53,244 nt of DNA from Pseudomonadota bacterium (GTDB lineage Bacteria > Bdellovibrionota_B > Oligoflexia > Oligoflexales > CAIYRB01): NCBI GenBank assembly GCA_026390435.1, contig JAPLFY010000037.1, positions 1 through 53,244 on the forward strand. The letters run 5' to 3'. Shown here piece by piece: positions 19,454 to 28,064 of this stretch. The translations under genes were made by a program, and so were the position numbers. Positions within the stretch are counted from its first letter, which is position 1. Every line of letters starts with the position of its first letter. The notes beneath the pieces are model-generated. The model worked only from the letters and a program-made list of their open reading frames with translations. It had not been told where the DNA came from and searched no databases.

Positions 19454-20786
19454 GTTGTTTTTATTTGCCTGTTGCTTAGTCGCAACTGAGGTCGCTCTCG
19501 CAGTTGAGCCCGCAGCAGATATACGCGCCGAGCTAAAGTCAGTCGATCCGACCGCCATTGCCGTAGATATCAGGGATGCGACTCAGCTTGCCCTTGGTAA
19601 ATCACCCAGGTTGCGGCAAGCAGAAGCTGAGCGTAACGCTCAAACTGAGCATCGCCGAGCTTCGTGGGCTGATGTTGGGCCGCGAGTAAAAGGTGAATAC
19701 AATGAAATTCACCTGCGCGAACCAGTAAAGGCATCTTTCGGCCCCCAGCCTATTATCATTAGACCAGAGCTTACCCGCACAGCATCGCTGACCGTTGCGC
19801 AGCCTATCACCGGTGGCTATGCGTTAGTTACGAAGGCCCGATTTGATGGTAAGCAGGAAGATCTCAAGGAACTGGCGCTGAGGCAGGCGCGCGCGGATGT
19901 TGCATTTCAGGCCACAGACATGTGGCTTAAAGCCTACGAGATGCAGCGCCAGTTAGAAATTGCAGAGTTTGCAGTTCAAGTGGCAACAAGTCAGGCCAAC
20001 GACGGCGCCGCAATGGAGCGCGCTGGTCGTCTTAATCATGCTGATAGTTTGCGGCTGCAGCTTGCTATTTCTGAGTCTAGGAGCGTTCTGGCTAAGGCTC
20101 GTGCCGGTCGGGATACCATATTTGCGGCGCTACGCGAGGCACTGGGCTTACCTCTCGAGGCTAAATTAGTGCTGAAAGGTAATCTGCCAAAACTTTTACC
20201 GCCACCGACACTTGATAAAGCATTAGCTGCAGCGACAGATAAGCGACTGGAGCGTAAACAAGCGGAGGCTGGCGTAGCCCTTGCTGGCTACGGCAAGAAG
20301 TTTGCTTACGCTCAGTACGTGCCATCCGTGAATGTGTTTGCCAAAGTCGATAGAACTATCGGTCAATTGGGACTTGGAGCACAGGCGTTCCAGCATACAT
20401 ACGGTGTCAATGCGAGCTGGGATCTGTGGACAAACGGATCATCAGCCTTCGCCGTTAGGGAAGCGGCTCAGAGCCAAGTTGCTGCTGAAGAGGCCCAACA
20501 AAACGTTGAGAAGATGGTCCGCTTGGACGTGCAGCAGGCATTGGCTAATTTTAGTGCTTCGCAAGAGGCATTGGCTGCCGCCGAGTTGGCCGTGACACAA
20601 GCTGAAGAAGTATACCGGATTCAAGCTGTGCGGTTTAAGACGGGAGCTATTCTTAGCTCAGAGTTGCTGATGTCACAAAATGCTCGCGACGCCGCGCAGG
20701 CTCGTTTGGTTAGTGCTCAGACCGATTTAGTCGCTTGGAATTTAAAAACGCAAAAGGCCCTAGGCCTCGAGCAACCGCAATTATGA
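19440..20786 (+). CDS. TolC-family outer membrane efflux protein
   Basis: The 448-residue outer-membrane channel has a Sec signal (NNKLFLFACCLVATEVALA). It shows the duplicated outer-membrane efflux protein pattern of long amphipathic helices separated by beta-hairpin strands, such as VAQPITGGYALVTKARFDG and NASWDLWTNGSSAFAVREA. It would provide the exit duct for the RND pump encoded two genes downstream. The ATG follows AAGGG. Its stop (TGA, 20784-20786) overlaps a possible ATG of the adaptor gene, which fits one transcript. Confidence 0.9.
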   Translation: MANNKLFLFACCLVATEVALAVEPAADIRAELKSVDPTAIAVDIRDATQLALGKSPRLRQAEAERNAQTEHRRASWADVGPRVKGEYNEIHLREPVKASFGPQPIIIRPELTRTASLTVAQPITGGYALVTKARFDGKQEDLKELALRQARADVAFQATDMWLKAYEMQRQLEIAEFAVQVATSQANDGAAMERAGRLNHADSLRLQLAISESRSVLAKARAGRDTIFAALREALGLPLEAKLVLKGNLPKLLPPPTLDKALAAATDKRLERKQAEAGVALAGYGKKFAYAQYVPSVNVFAKVDRTIGQLGLGAQAFQHTYGVNASWDLWTNGSSAFAVREAAQSQVAAEEAQQNVEKMVRLDVQQALANFSASQEALAAAELAVTQAEEVYRIQAVRFKTGAILSSELLMSQNARDAAQARLVSAQTDLVAWNLKTQKALGLEQPQL

Positions 20787-20797
20787 AAGGCAACACT

Positions 20798-21856
20798 ATG
20801 ACACGTTCGCATTGGGTCAATAAGAACTGGGCCATTAAGAATTGGGCGGTCACGGGATCAGTATTACTCTGGTTGATGGGGTGCCATAGCTCGGGCGATG
20901 GCAAAGCCTCGTTGCCGCCAAAGGGCGAGGTCCCGGCAACTGCGGCAGCACCGACTGCGGAGCCCGCTGTGACCACGCCAGCTGCTCCCGCCACGGCCGC
21001 TCCAGCAGCCGCTCCTGTTGCCGCTCCTGTTGCCGCTCCTGTTGCAGCGCCGAGCACGGCTGCTGAAGCTAAAGGAACAGCAACGGAGTCCGGCGCTTCG
21101 GTTGCAACCGCTGGGCCCGGAGGTGCAGCTCCCATGAGTACATCTTCTGCAGTGGACTACCGTCTTACCGGGCAAGTCAGCGCCATGCGTCACTCGCAGT
21201 TAACCTTCCGCGTATCCGGATTCATCAAATCTGTTCCGATGAAGCCCGGTACTCAGGCTAAGGAAGGGCAAGTCATTGCTACGGTGGACGACCGTGACTT
21301 TGTCGTTCGAGTTGAGTTAGCAAAGGCACGCCGCGACAGTGCGCGCGTGCAATTTGCTGCCGCCGAAAAAGAGCTCCAGCGTGAGCAGGAGCTGAAGAAG
21401 GCTAATGCTTCGACAGCCAGCAACTTTGATAAAGTTAAATCAGGTTTCGATCTAGCTAGGGTTGGCCTGAGGCTCGCGGAGCTTGATCTAGAGCAAGCAG
21501 ATTTAGCTTTGAAAGATACCAAGCTAACTGCGCCCTATGATTGTGTCGTGTCCTCTCAATTGAAATTCGATGGCGAGCCAGTGCAAGTCATGCCGCCGTC
21601 ACCGGTCGTAGAGATTTACGATACTTCTGAACCCGAAATCGCTCTGTCCGCGCCGGAGCGTCTCATGGGTCAGATTCATGTTGGCTCCCCACTTAAAATA
21701 TCCGTTCCGTCTGCCGGATTTACGGGTAAAGGCGAGGTCACAAGAATCGTGCCAGTGATTAATGAAAAATCACGGACTTTCCAGGTGATCGCCAAGTTTC
21801 TGGCTTACGATCAAAAAGTAGTGCCTGGAACCTACGCTGAAGCCACGATTGAGTAA
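20798..21856 (+). CDS. RND efflux periplasmic adaptor (membrane fusion) lipoprotein
   Basis: The 352-residue adaptor links the RND pump to the TolC-like channel. It carries a lipoprotein signal ending LWLMGC (Cys29), then an Ala/Pro-rich linker including three copies of AAPV, a biotinyl-lipoyl-like half-motif (RVSGFIKSVPMKPGTQAKEGQVIATVDDRDF), a helical hairpin and the second lipoyl half (LTAPYDCVVSSQLKFDGEPV). The ATG at 20798 is chosen because GAAAGG lies seven bases upstream. ATG at 20783 (overlapping the TolC stop) and TTG at 20735 are possible but weaker. The family is AcrA/HlyD-like. The linker probably spans from the lipid anchor. Confidence 0.9.
   Translation: MTRSHWVNKNWAIKNWAVTGSVLLWLMGCHSSGDGKASLPPKGEVPATAAAPTAEPAVTTPAAPATAAPAAAPVAAPVAAPVAAPSTAAEAKGTATESGASVATAGPGGAAPMSTSSAVDYRLTGQVSAMRHSQLTFRVSGFIKSVPMKPGTQAKEGQVIATVDDRDFVVRVELAKARRDSARVQFAAAEKELQREQELKKANASTASNFDKVKSGFDLARVGLRLAELDLEQADLALKDTKLTAPYDCVVSSQLKFDGEPVQVMPPSPVVEIYDTSEPEIALSAPERLMGQIHVGSPLKISVPSAGFTGKGEVTRIVPVINEKSRTFQVIAKFLAYDQKVVPGTYAEATIE
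21008..21043 (+). repeat. Triplicated 12-bp repeat in the adaptor linker
   Basis: GCCGCTCCTGTT occurs three times in direct succession and encodes AAPV repeats. It keeps the reading frame, so copy-number change would only alter linker length. Confidence 0.8.
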
Positions 21857-21919
21857 ATTATTGTGTGGCGGTCAAAAAGCTACCTCGCCATGAATGCTTG
21901 AGCACACCTGGAGTAGTTT

Positions 21920-24900
21920 ATGTTTTTATCGGAAGTTTCGATCCGGCGCCCCGTATTCGCCACCATGCTCAACTTAGTACTGGTGGTCTTCGGTCTATTC
22001 TCGCTACCGCGGTTACCGGTTGACCAGTTTCCTGAAGTCGAATTTCCCGTAGTTACTGTGACAGTGGTCTATCCGGGTGCCGATCCGACCTCGGTGGAGC
22101 AACGCGTTTTGAAGCCCCTAGAGGATGCCGTAAATGGCTTAGCGGGGCTTGATAAGTTGTCATCGATTGCCTATCCCAGTTTAGCTACTGTGATTTTACA
22201 ATTTAAGTTGGAGAAGAAGGTCGATCAGGCGGCGCAGGAAGTGCGCGACAAAGTTTTTGCCGCGATCTCAAAATTGCCAGCGGAAGCAAAAACGCCAGTC
22301 ATTCAAAAGCTTGATATTGGCGGTGCTCCAATTCTAAATATTGCCATGACCGGTGAGGGCTTAAGTTACGGTACGTTGTCTCAGGTGGCGAAAGACACGA
22401 TCCTCCCGGCCTTGCAGCGGGTGCCTGGTGTGGCTCAGGTTCAGACAGCAGGGATCAGGCCCCGGGAAGTGCAGATTTATGTAGACCGGAAGAAGCTAGC
22501 GAGCTTTGGCTTAACTCCAGCAGACATTATTGCCTCCGTGCAGCAGGAGAACGCCGATGTGCCTGCTGGTAAAGTTCAGGATCCGAAAAACTTTCTCTCT
22601 CTGCGCATTAAGAATCGCGTCGCTGACGGTATACAAATTGCTGCGCTGCCGGTGATCGGTGCACAGCAACGCGGATTGATTATCGGTGATGTCGCCGAGG
22701 TTAAGGACGCCATTGCTGAAGAAGAGACAGCGAGTTTTGTCGATCGTATGCCGACCATCTTGCTCAGCATTCAAAAGCAGGCTGGGTCGAGTACCAATAC
22801 AGTAGCTGATGAAGCGCGAATTGCGCTTGCTAAATTAAGCACTCAAATACCCAAAGGCGTTAAGCTTGACATCGTCACCGATAACTCCAAGTACATTAAA
22901 GGGTCGATTGACGCTGTTAAACTTGACCTTGTGCTCGGGGCAGTGCTCGCAACGTTAATCGTTCTGATCTTCTTGCGTGATTTGCGGATTACCATCATCA
23001 GTGCCTTAGCGCTGCCAACGGCCGTAATTGCGACCTTTGCCTTTCTCGATTACATGCACTTTACCCTCAATGTCATGTCGACCTTGGCTCTTTCTCTGTC
23101 GATTGGACTGCTAATCGACGATGCTATCATCGTAATTGAAAACATCGCGCGACACTTGGCCATGGGCAAAAGTGGACCACAGGCTGCTAACGACGCAACC
23201 GCAGAGATCGGCCTCGCCGTACTTGCGACTACGCTTACCATTTGCGCCGTGTTCGTGCCGGTCGCCTTTATGGAGGGTATTATCGGTCGGTTTTTCTTTC
23301 AATTCGGACTTACTGTTACTTTTGCGGTAATCATCTCCTTGTTTGTTGCCTTCACTCTGACACCGATGATGGCATCACGTTGGCTCAAAGAAGGGGCAGG
23401 TGAGCACAAGCCGCACGGTGGGATCAAACTTAAGATGTGGGAAGCGGTGGAGCGCGTTTTGGTGGCGATCGATAACGGTTACCGCGCGACGCTGACCTGG
23501 TGCTTGGATCATCGCGCTATCACGCTCGCTGGCGGTTTCGCTACGTTTATTCTAAGCGCCGTGCTGCTTAAGTTTGTCCCCGTGGCATTCTTTCCGCAAG
23601 AGGATAAGTCTGAGTTCAATATCAACTACACCCTTACCGAAGGGACTACGATTGATGAGACGAAAAATAAATCCTTGGCACTAGTCGACTCTATTAGGGC
23701 TTACCCTGGTGTCTCCCGAGTGGTCACGGCGATCGCTGCTGGATCGGAGAAAAAGCCGAATAAGGCTGTGCTAAACGTCCTACTCGTCGATAAGCATGAC
23801 CGTAATTATACTCAGTTTGAGTTGATGTCACGGATGCGTGAGGAGCTGCTACCTAAGTATGCTGTATCTGGGGCGGAGCTAGACGTAAGCGAGTCCGGTG
23901 GGGCCGGTGGCGGTAAAGCGCAGCCCATTCAATATATTTTCAAGTCTGATCGGTATGACGAACTAGCGGTTTTCACCGATAAGGTTGCTGATTTTCTCAA
24001 AAAAGAAGTACCTGGCACAGTTGACGTCTCAACAAGCAAAGCTAAGGAACAAAAGGAATTTAGGATCGAGGTAGATCCGCTGCGAGCTGCTGATGTAGGT
24101 GTGTCGGCTGCTCAAGTCGGGATGATCGTGCGGTCTCTTTTTGAGGGCGATAAGATCTCGGAGATTGATGATCACGGAAATTCATTTGATGTTCGGTTGC
24201 GGATTTCTGATCAAGATAGGTTAACAGCTGAGGATTTAGCTAGCGTCACGATGATCAGTCGCTTGGGTCAGCAGTTAACTTTGGGCTCAGTGGCGCGAAT
24301 TATTCCATCAGTGGCGCCATCTGCTATCGCTCGATTCGATGGACTTCGTCAGATCACGGTTTTATCCAACTTCACCGGGAAGGATTTAAACGGTGCAGTT
24401 GGTACACTCAATGCGTACCTTAAAACAAATCTACCGCCCACGATAACCTATACGTTATCTGGGCAGGCCGACACGATGAAGTCGTCCATATCAGCGATGT
24501 TAAAGGCGCTTGGCTTGGCAGTGCTTTTGGTCTTCATGATCCTCTGTGCACAGTATGAGCGGTACTTGGCACCTTTGGTCATCATGGCTGCTTTGCCTCT
24601 ATCGCTTACGGGTGCTTTTGGTTCTCTACTTCTCACTGGTCAAGTCATGTCGGTGTACACGATGATCGGTATTATCCTGCTCATGGGGATTGTGACCAAG
24701 AACGGGATTTTGCTCATCGACTTTACTATGCAACGAATCAACGAGGGTCTGGATGTTAAGTCTGCACTACTCGAGGCTGGTCCGATCCGTCTCCGTCCGA
24801 TCTTGATGACGACCTTTGCAGCTGGCGGTGGGATGATTCCCATTGCCCTAGGCCACGGTACGGGCGGTGAAGCTCGTTCGCCGTTAGGCGTAGCAGTGAT

Positions 24901-25009
24901 TGGCGGTTTGTTAATGTCAACTGCACTCACTCTAGTCGTCGTTCCCTGTGCCTTCAGTGCGGTCGAAGGAGCGCGGGCACGGTTGCGCCGCAGGCGTAGC
25001 ACTACCTAG
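21920..25009 (+). CDS. RND efflux transporter, inner-membrane pump
   Basis: The 1029-residue protein has the full length and duplicated architecture of HAE1/AcrB-type proton-driven drug pumps. Visible features are the first helix and PVDQFPEVEFPVVTV, the proton-relay pair D400-D401 in GLLIDDAIIVIEN, the relay Lys K927 in GIVTKNGILLIDF, and AFMEGIIGRFFFQFGLTV. Together with the adaptor and TolC-like protein it should expel hydrophobic compounds from periplasm or inner membrane. It follows the adaptor after 63 bases and ends the operon at a strong terminator. Substrates cannot be deduced. Confidence 0.95.
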   Translation: MFLSEVSIRRPVFATMLNLVLVVFGLFSLPRLPVDQFPEVEFPVVTVTVVYPGADPTSVEQRVLKPLEDAVNGLAGLDKLSSIAYPSLATVILQFKLEKKVDQAAQEVRDKVFAAISKLPAEAKTPVIQKLDIGGAPILNIAMTGEGLSYGTLSQVAKDTILPALQRVPGVAQVQTAGIRPREVQIYVDRKKLASFGLTPADIIASVQQENADVPAGKVQDPKNFLSLRIKNRVADGIQIAALPVIGAQQRGLIIGDVAEVKDAIAEEETASFVDRMPTILLSIQKQAGSSTNTVADEARIALAKLSTQIPKGVKLDIVTDNSKYIKGSIDAVKLDLVLGAVLATLIVLIFLRDLRITIISALALPTAVIATFAFLDYMHFTLNVMSTLALSLSIGLLIDDAIIVIENIARHLAMGKSGPQAANDATAEIGLAVLATTLTICAVFVPVAFMEGIIGRFFFQFGLTVTFAVIISLFVAFTLTPMMASRWLKEGAGEHKPHGGIKLKMWEAVERVLVAIDNGYRATLTWCLDHRAITLAGGFATFILSAVLLKFVPVAFFPQEDKSEFNINYTLTEGTTIDETKNKSLALVDSIRAYPGVSRVVTAIAAGSEKKPNKAVLNVLLVDKHDRNYTQFELMSRMREELLPKYAVSGAELDVSESGGAGGGKAQPIQYIFKSDRYDELAVFTDKVADFLKKEVPGTVDVSTSKAKEQKEFRIEVDPLRAADVGVSAAQVGMIVRSLFEGDKISEIDDHGNSFDVRLRISDQDRLTAEDLASVTMISRLGQQLTLGSVARIIPSVAPSAIARFDGLRQITVLSNFTGKDLNGAVGTLNAYLKTNLPPTITYTLSGQADTMKSSISAMLKALGLAVLLVFMILCAQYERYLAPLVIMAALPLSLTGAFGSLLLTGQVMSVYTMIGIILLMGIVTKNGILLIDFTMQRINEGLDVKSALLEAGPIRLRPILMTTFAAGGGMIPIALGHGTGGEARSPLGVAVIGGLLMSTALTLVVVPCAFSAVEGARARLRRRRSTT

Positions 25010-25047
25010 CCTCTGATCATCAGAGATAGGACGAACTCTGCCTAGGG

Positions 25048-25076
25048 ACGCAGGGGGAGGGATCCTCCCCCTGCGT
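25048..25076. terminator. Bidirectional terminator between the RND pump and flagellin genes
   Basis: ACGCAGGGGGAGG pairs perfectly with CCTCCCCCTGCGT (13 bp) around GAT. It lies 39 bases after the RND stop and 59 bases after the flagellin stop on the other strand. T tracts are short on both sides, but the stem is very stable, so it can serve both converging operons. Confidence 0.75.
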
Positions 25077-25134
25077 TAGATTAATGACGGAACTGTCAAG
25101 ACACTGGATACCAGTTTGGTTACAGAGGCCCAGC

Positions 25135-26067
25135 TTACATATTCTGTAGCAAGCCCAGTGCCACGTTCGGCTGCTGATTCGCCTGCGCCAGGACCGAGGT
25201 ACCTGCTTGTTGCAGGATCTTGGCCTTGGTGTACTCGGCGGTTTCGGCAGCGAAGTCTGTATCGCGGATCCGACTGCGAGCTGTATCCAAGTTCTCAACG
25301 GACACACCTAAGTTGCTGATGGCAGACGTCATTCGATTCTGCACAGCACCAAGGTAAGATCGATACTGGTTGACCGTGGTGATTGCTTCGTCGAGGCGTC
25401 CGATACTCAACTGAGCATCTTTCTTCTCGCTAATGCCTGCGACGTCTTCGCCCGCCATGGTCTTGTTGATTTGCAGAGAATTCTCGCCGGTCGAGAAAGC
25501 ATTGAGCTTGTTAAGATCAAGCCTAATGATGTTGACCGGGTTCTTTGCATCGAGGGCATCAGACTGCCGGTAATAGTCTTTGCCGATCTGTACTTCTAGC
25601 GGGAACTGGTTCTCGCCTTTGTGCATGTCGTCGGCAATGTTGGTGGCACCGACCAGAAGACGCGTACCGTTGAACTCAGTCGAGTTAGCAATCCGGTCGA
25701 TCTCTGATTTGAGTGCCTGGTATTCCTCATCGAGGAATCCCCGTTCACGAGTGCCGATCGTATCGGAGGCTGACTGAACCGCCAATTCACGCAGGCGGAC
25801 CAGCATGTTGGTGGTTTCCGTCAGACCGCCCTCTGCGGTCTGTAGCACCGAGACGCCGTCTAGGGCGTTTCGTTTAGCTTGGTTCAGAGAGCGCACATCA
25901 GCGCGCAAGTTCTCTGACATTGCCAAGCCCGCTGCATCGTCTGCAGCTTTGTTGATACGTTCGCCGGACGCTAATTTTGCGGCGGAGTTACCCATCGCAT
26001 CTGTCGCGTTCCCAAGTCGGCGCTGCGCATTCAATGACGCAATATTCGTGCGGATTCGCAAACCCAT
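25135..26067 (-). CDS. fliC: Flagellin
   Basis: This is the filament subunit of the flagellum. The 310-residue protein has the conserved D0/D1 N-terminus (GLRIRTNIASLNAQRRLGNA...KLASGERINKAADDAAGLAMSENLRADVRSL) and C-terminus (ARSRIRDTDFAAETAEYTKAKILQQAGTSVLAQANQQPNVALGLLQ). A short central part makes it a compact flagellin with little variable domain. The ATG at 26067 is chosen because GGAGG lies eight to nine bases upstream; the longer reading adds only MTGGQV. A sigma28-type promoter is visible upstream. No chaperone (fliS) or cap gene is adjacent. Confidence 0.96.
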   Translation of the reverse strand: MGLRIRTNIASLNAQRRLGNATDAMGNSAAKLASGERINKAADDAAGLAMSENLRADVRSLNQAKRNALDGVSVLQTAEGGLTETTNMLVRLRELAVQSASDTIGTRERGFLDEEYQALKSEIDRIANSTEFNGTRLLVGATNIADDMHKGENQFPLEVQIGKDYYRQSDALDAKNPVNIIRLDLNKLNAFSTGENSLQINKTMAGEDVAGISEKKDAQLSIGRLDEAITTVNQYRSYLGAVQNRMTSAISNLGVSVENLDTARSRIRDTDFAAETAEYTKAKILQQAGTSVLAQANQQPNVALGLLQNM

Positions 26068-26121
26068 AACCTGACCTCCTGTCATTAATCTTCTAGAGCA
26101 ACATCATGTGCTCTTGAGGAC

Positions 26122-26148
26122 TCATCGACGGCTGGTCGGCAAAGTTTA
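26122..26148 (-). promoter_or_regulatory. Sigma28 (FliA)-type promoter of flagellin
   Basis: On the minus strand TAAA (26148-26145) is followed after exactly 15 bases by GTCGATGA (26129-26122). This agrees with the consensus TAAA-N15-GCCGATAA at all -35 core positions and six of eight -10 positions. It lies 55 bases before the flagellin ATG, as expected for a class 3 flagellar gene. Confidence 0.65.
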
Positions 26149-26204
26149 GCGGCTAGTGTCCGTGAATTGGTTAAGTGTCTGTAATTACTTCATATAAAAA
26201 ATTA

Positions 26205-26236
26205 CATGCCCCCGGCGTTTATTGCCTAGGGGCGCG
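26205..26236 (-). terminator. Terminator candidate after the amidotransferase gene
   Basis: On the minus strand GCCCCTAGGC...GCCGGGGGC forms a GC-rich stem with a small bulge. A T-rich stretch (TAATTTTTTA) follows. It separates the amidotransferase transcript from the flagellin promoter. Confidence 0.55.
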
Positions 26237-26255
26237 TCTGAGGGCCAAAACTAGC

Positions 26256-26927
26256 CTAAATAGGGTGGCTCGCAGCATAGTTTAGGAAGCGATTTACAAG
26301 GTCTTGGCCAAAGCTAAATGCGCTGTGGTCAGGCTCGAGTGGTAATTGATGCTGCTTTAGGAAGGCAAGTGTGGCTTCAGGGTGCGGCTGTAAAGACCAG
26401 ATTGGCAAGTGATTGTGGGCTAGGCCGTCAATAGTGATGGCGTCGCTGCGCGCGATCACCGTCATATCCTTAGGCTTCAGTACTACCATTTCATTATGGG
26501 ACACCATCAGCTCGCCCTCAGCTTCGGGCCAACAAGAGGTAGCGTTCATTACTACTGTACGACTGCCGAGATGTTTGCGTTGATCCGGGAAGACGTAATC
26601 GACTTTACCGCCAAACATATAAGCCAACATTTGGTGACCGTAGCAAATCCCCAAAGTTGGCAGCCCCCTTTGCAGGTGTGGCATCAACCATTCTTCAAGT
26701 TGCAGTTGCCACGGTAGGCGTTCGTTCACACTAGAGGCACTGCCGAAGATAATGACGCCGCGAGCAGTGGTCATGTCCTCGGCTTGCAGAGAGTCCACGC
26801 CGTGCATAGCTGGTAGATGATAAGTAAGTGGCAGAGGAGACGTGCGTGCTAAACGGTTAAAGCCGTCTAACTCCGGCGTATGACGCGCCGGATCGATGAT
26901 GACTACTGCTCCACGCTGACCGCTCAA
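26256..26927 (-). CDS. Class I glutamine amidotransferase-like protein
   Basis: The 223-residue protein has the triad of class I glutamine amidotransferases. The nucleophile Cys is in LGICYGHQMLAYMFGG and the His-Glu pair in SLQPHPEA. It resembles the stand-alone GMP-synthase-like (YfeJ) group, including gamma-glutamyl hydrolases acting on small molecules, rather than a subunit of a named synthase. It overlaps the upstream small gene by four bases (ATGA), so the two are translationally linked. No synthase partner is adjacent. The substrate is unknown. Confidence 0.8.
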   Translation of the reverse strand: MSGQRGAVVIIDPARHTPELDGFNRLARTSPLPLTYHLPAMHGVDSLQAEDMTTARGVIIFGSASSVNERLPWQLQLEEWLMPHLQRGLPTLGICYGHQMLAYMFGGKVDYVFPDQRKHLGSRTVVMNATSCWPEAEGELMVSHNEMVVLKPKDMTVIARSDAITIDGLAHNHLPIWSLQPHPEATLAFLKQHQLPLEPDHSAFSFGQDLVNRFLNYAASHPI

Positions 26928-27247
26928 CGCGACGAGGGCGCAGACTTAGGCGCGGCCTGCGGGTACACGTGGGAGTCTTTGCCTTGCAACTGTGGAATCG
27001 TGCGCTGGGACAATTTGTCCTCAAAGGCGCATTCCGTAACCACAATCTCTGCTAAGGCGGAGGTCTTCACCAAGTTTTCCTCACGCGCTAATTTGACTGG
27101 CGCATGATTAGTTGCGCTAAACACTGCAATATCGCAATACGGGCATTTGACTTCGACTTTAGCGACTGGTGTAGCCTCGTCATCAAATGTGATGTGAAAG
27201 CGACGCGAGCAGACCGTATTATCAACGAGAAATTTTTGATACGACAT
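26924..27247 (-). CDS. Hypothetical protein with a CPYC zinc-ribbon-like motif
   Basis: I do not recognise this 107-residue protein. It begins MSYQKFLVDNTVCSRRFHITF. A KCPYCD motif and another Cys upstream could form part of a small metal site or a redox pair. A charged middle section and a Pro/Ser-rich, probably disordered tail (PQAAPKSAPSSR) follow. AGGG lies six bases before the ATG. It is translationally coupled to the amidotransferase gene by an ATGA overlap, so the two products may act together. The 27248-27373 gap holds nothing I can name. Confidence 0.65.
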   Translation of the reverse strand: MSYQKFLVDNTVCSRRFHITFDDEATPVAKVEVKCPYCDIAVFSATNHAPVKLAREENLVKTSALAEIVVTECAFEDKLSQRTIPQLQGKDSHVYPQAAPKSAPSSR

Positions 27248-27373
27248 CGAACACCCTACGAACGACTACGCAATGACATAGAGCCGATGGATCTCATCCG
27301 AACCTCAGCCGCCTCAGTGCTGAAGTTTATGGCAAAAGCGGCACCATGACCAGTCAATAGCGGTCATCACCGC

Positions 27374-27916
27374 TCAATCTCTTATATAATGACAGGTGTA
27401 TCCGCCCGGATTCTTCTCGAGGTACTTCTGATGGTAGTCCTCTGCCGGATAGAATGTGGTTGCGGCAATCATTTCGGTGACTACAGGCTTTGGCCACTTG
27501 CCGGAAGCATCCACACTTGCCTTTACCGCTTCAGCGGTGAGGCGTTGGGCCTCGTCGTGGTAAAAAATCGCTGATCGGTACTGGCTGCCGCGGTCGTTGC
27601 CCTGGCTGTTTAAGGTCGTTGGGTCGTGGAGTTTAAAGAAAAAATGTAATAAATCTTCGTAGCTTAACTTGGTGGGGTCGAATGTGACATCGATTGCCTC
27701 GGCATGGCCGGTGCGGCCCATTTTAACGTGTTCATAACTTGGGTTGGCAAGCTGCCCCCCAGTGTAGCCGACGCAGGTGCTAATGACGCCGGGGTAGGTG
27801 CGCAGTAGCTCCTCAACTCCCCAAAAGCAGCCGCCGGCTAGTGTTGCGCGCTGATTCTTGCCTAAGGTGGGTGTGCTGGTAGTCAAAGCGAATCCCTTTC
27901 GCGCTAAATTTACCAT
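27374..27916 (-). CDS. msrA: Peptide-methionine (S)-S-oxide reductase
   Basis: MsrA repairs oxidised methionine, reducing the S-sulfoxide with a thioredoxin-recycled Cys. The 180-residue protein has the family core TLAGGCFWGVEELLRTYPGV (catalytic Cys in GCFWG), GYTGGQLANPSYEHV, GHAEAIDVTFDP, FFKLHDPTTLNSQGNDRGSQYRSAIFY and AEDYHQKYL. There is no MsrB domain. The ATG at 27916 lacks a clear ribosome site. A TTG nearer the core (before TTSTPTLG) has AAAGGG upstream, so the start is open. It is divergent from gmhA. Confidence 0.93.
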   Translation of the reverse strand: MVNLARKGFALTTSTPTLGKNQRATLAGGCFWGVEELLRTYPGVISTCVGYTGGQLANPSYEHVKMGRTGHAEAIDVTFDPTKLSYEDLLHFFFKLHDPTTLNSQGNDRGSQYRSAIFYHDEAQRLTAEAVKASVDASGKWPKPVVTEMIAATTFYPAEDYHQKYLEKNPGGYTCHYIRD

Positions 27917-28064
27917 GCATCACTAACAGATTACGGCTCTCCAGAGCAAAGCGATATCGGGTTGGAGGTGGGTACTACTCTATTGCGCCCAATTTAGGGT
28001 CGCTTTCCGCTATCGCGTCGCGCCGTTAGCTTGGTGTAGACTGCGGGAATAGTGGAGGCAGACG

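Noticed and set aside
20735-20797. TTG start at 20735 for the efflux adaptor
   Set aside because: It lies inside the TolC-like gene; the ATG at 20798 has a good ribosome site and gives a proper lipoprotein signal.
25048-25076. The strong palindrome containing GGATCC as a cloning scar or mobile-element end
   Set aside because: It sits precisely between two convergent stops and fits a bidirectional terminator.
27104-27349. 81-codon frame opposite the CPYC gene and the following gap
   Set aside because: No ribosome site; largely antisense to the better-supported small gene.
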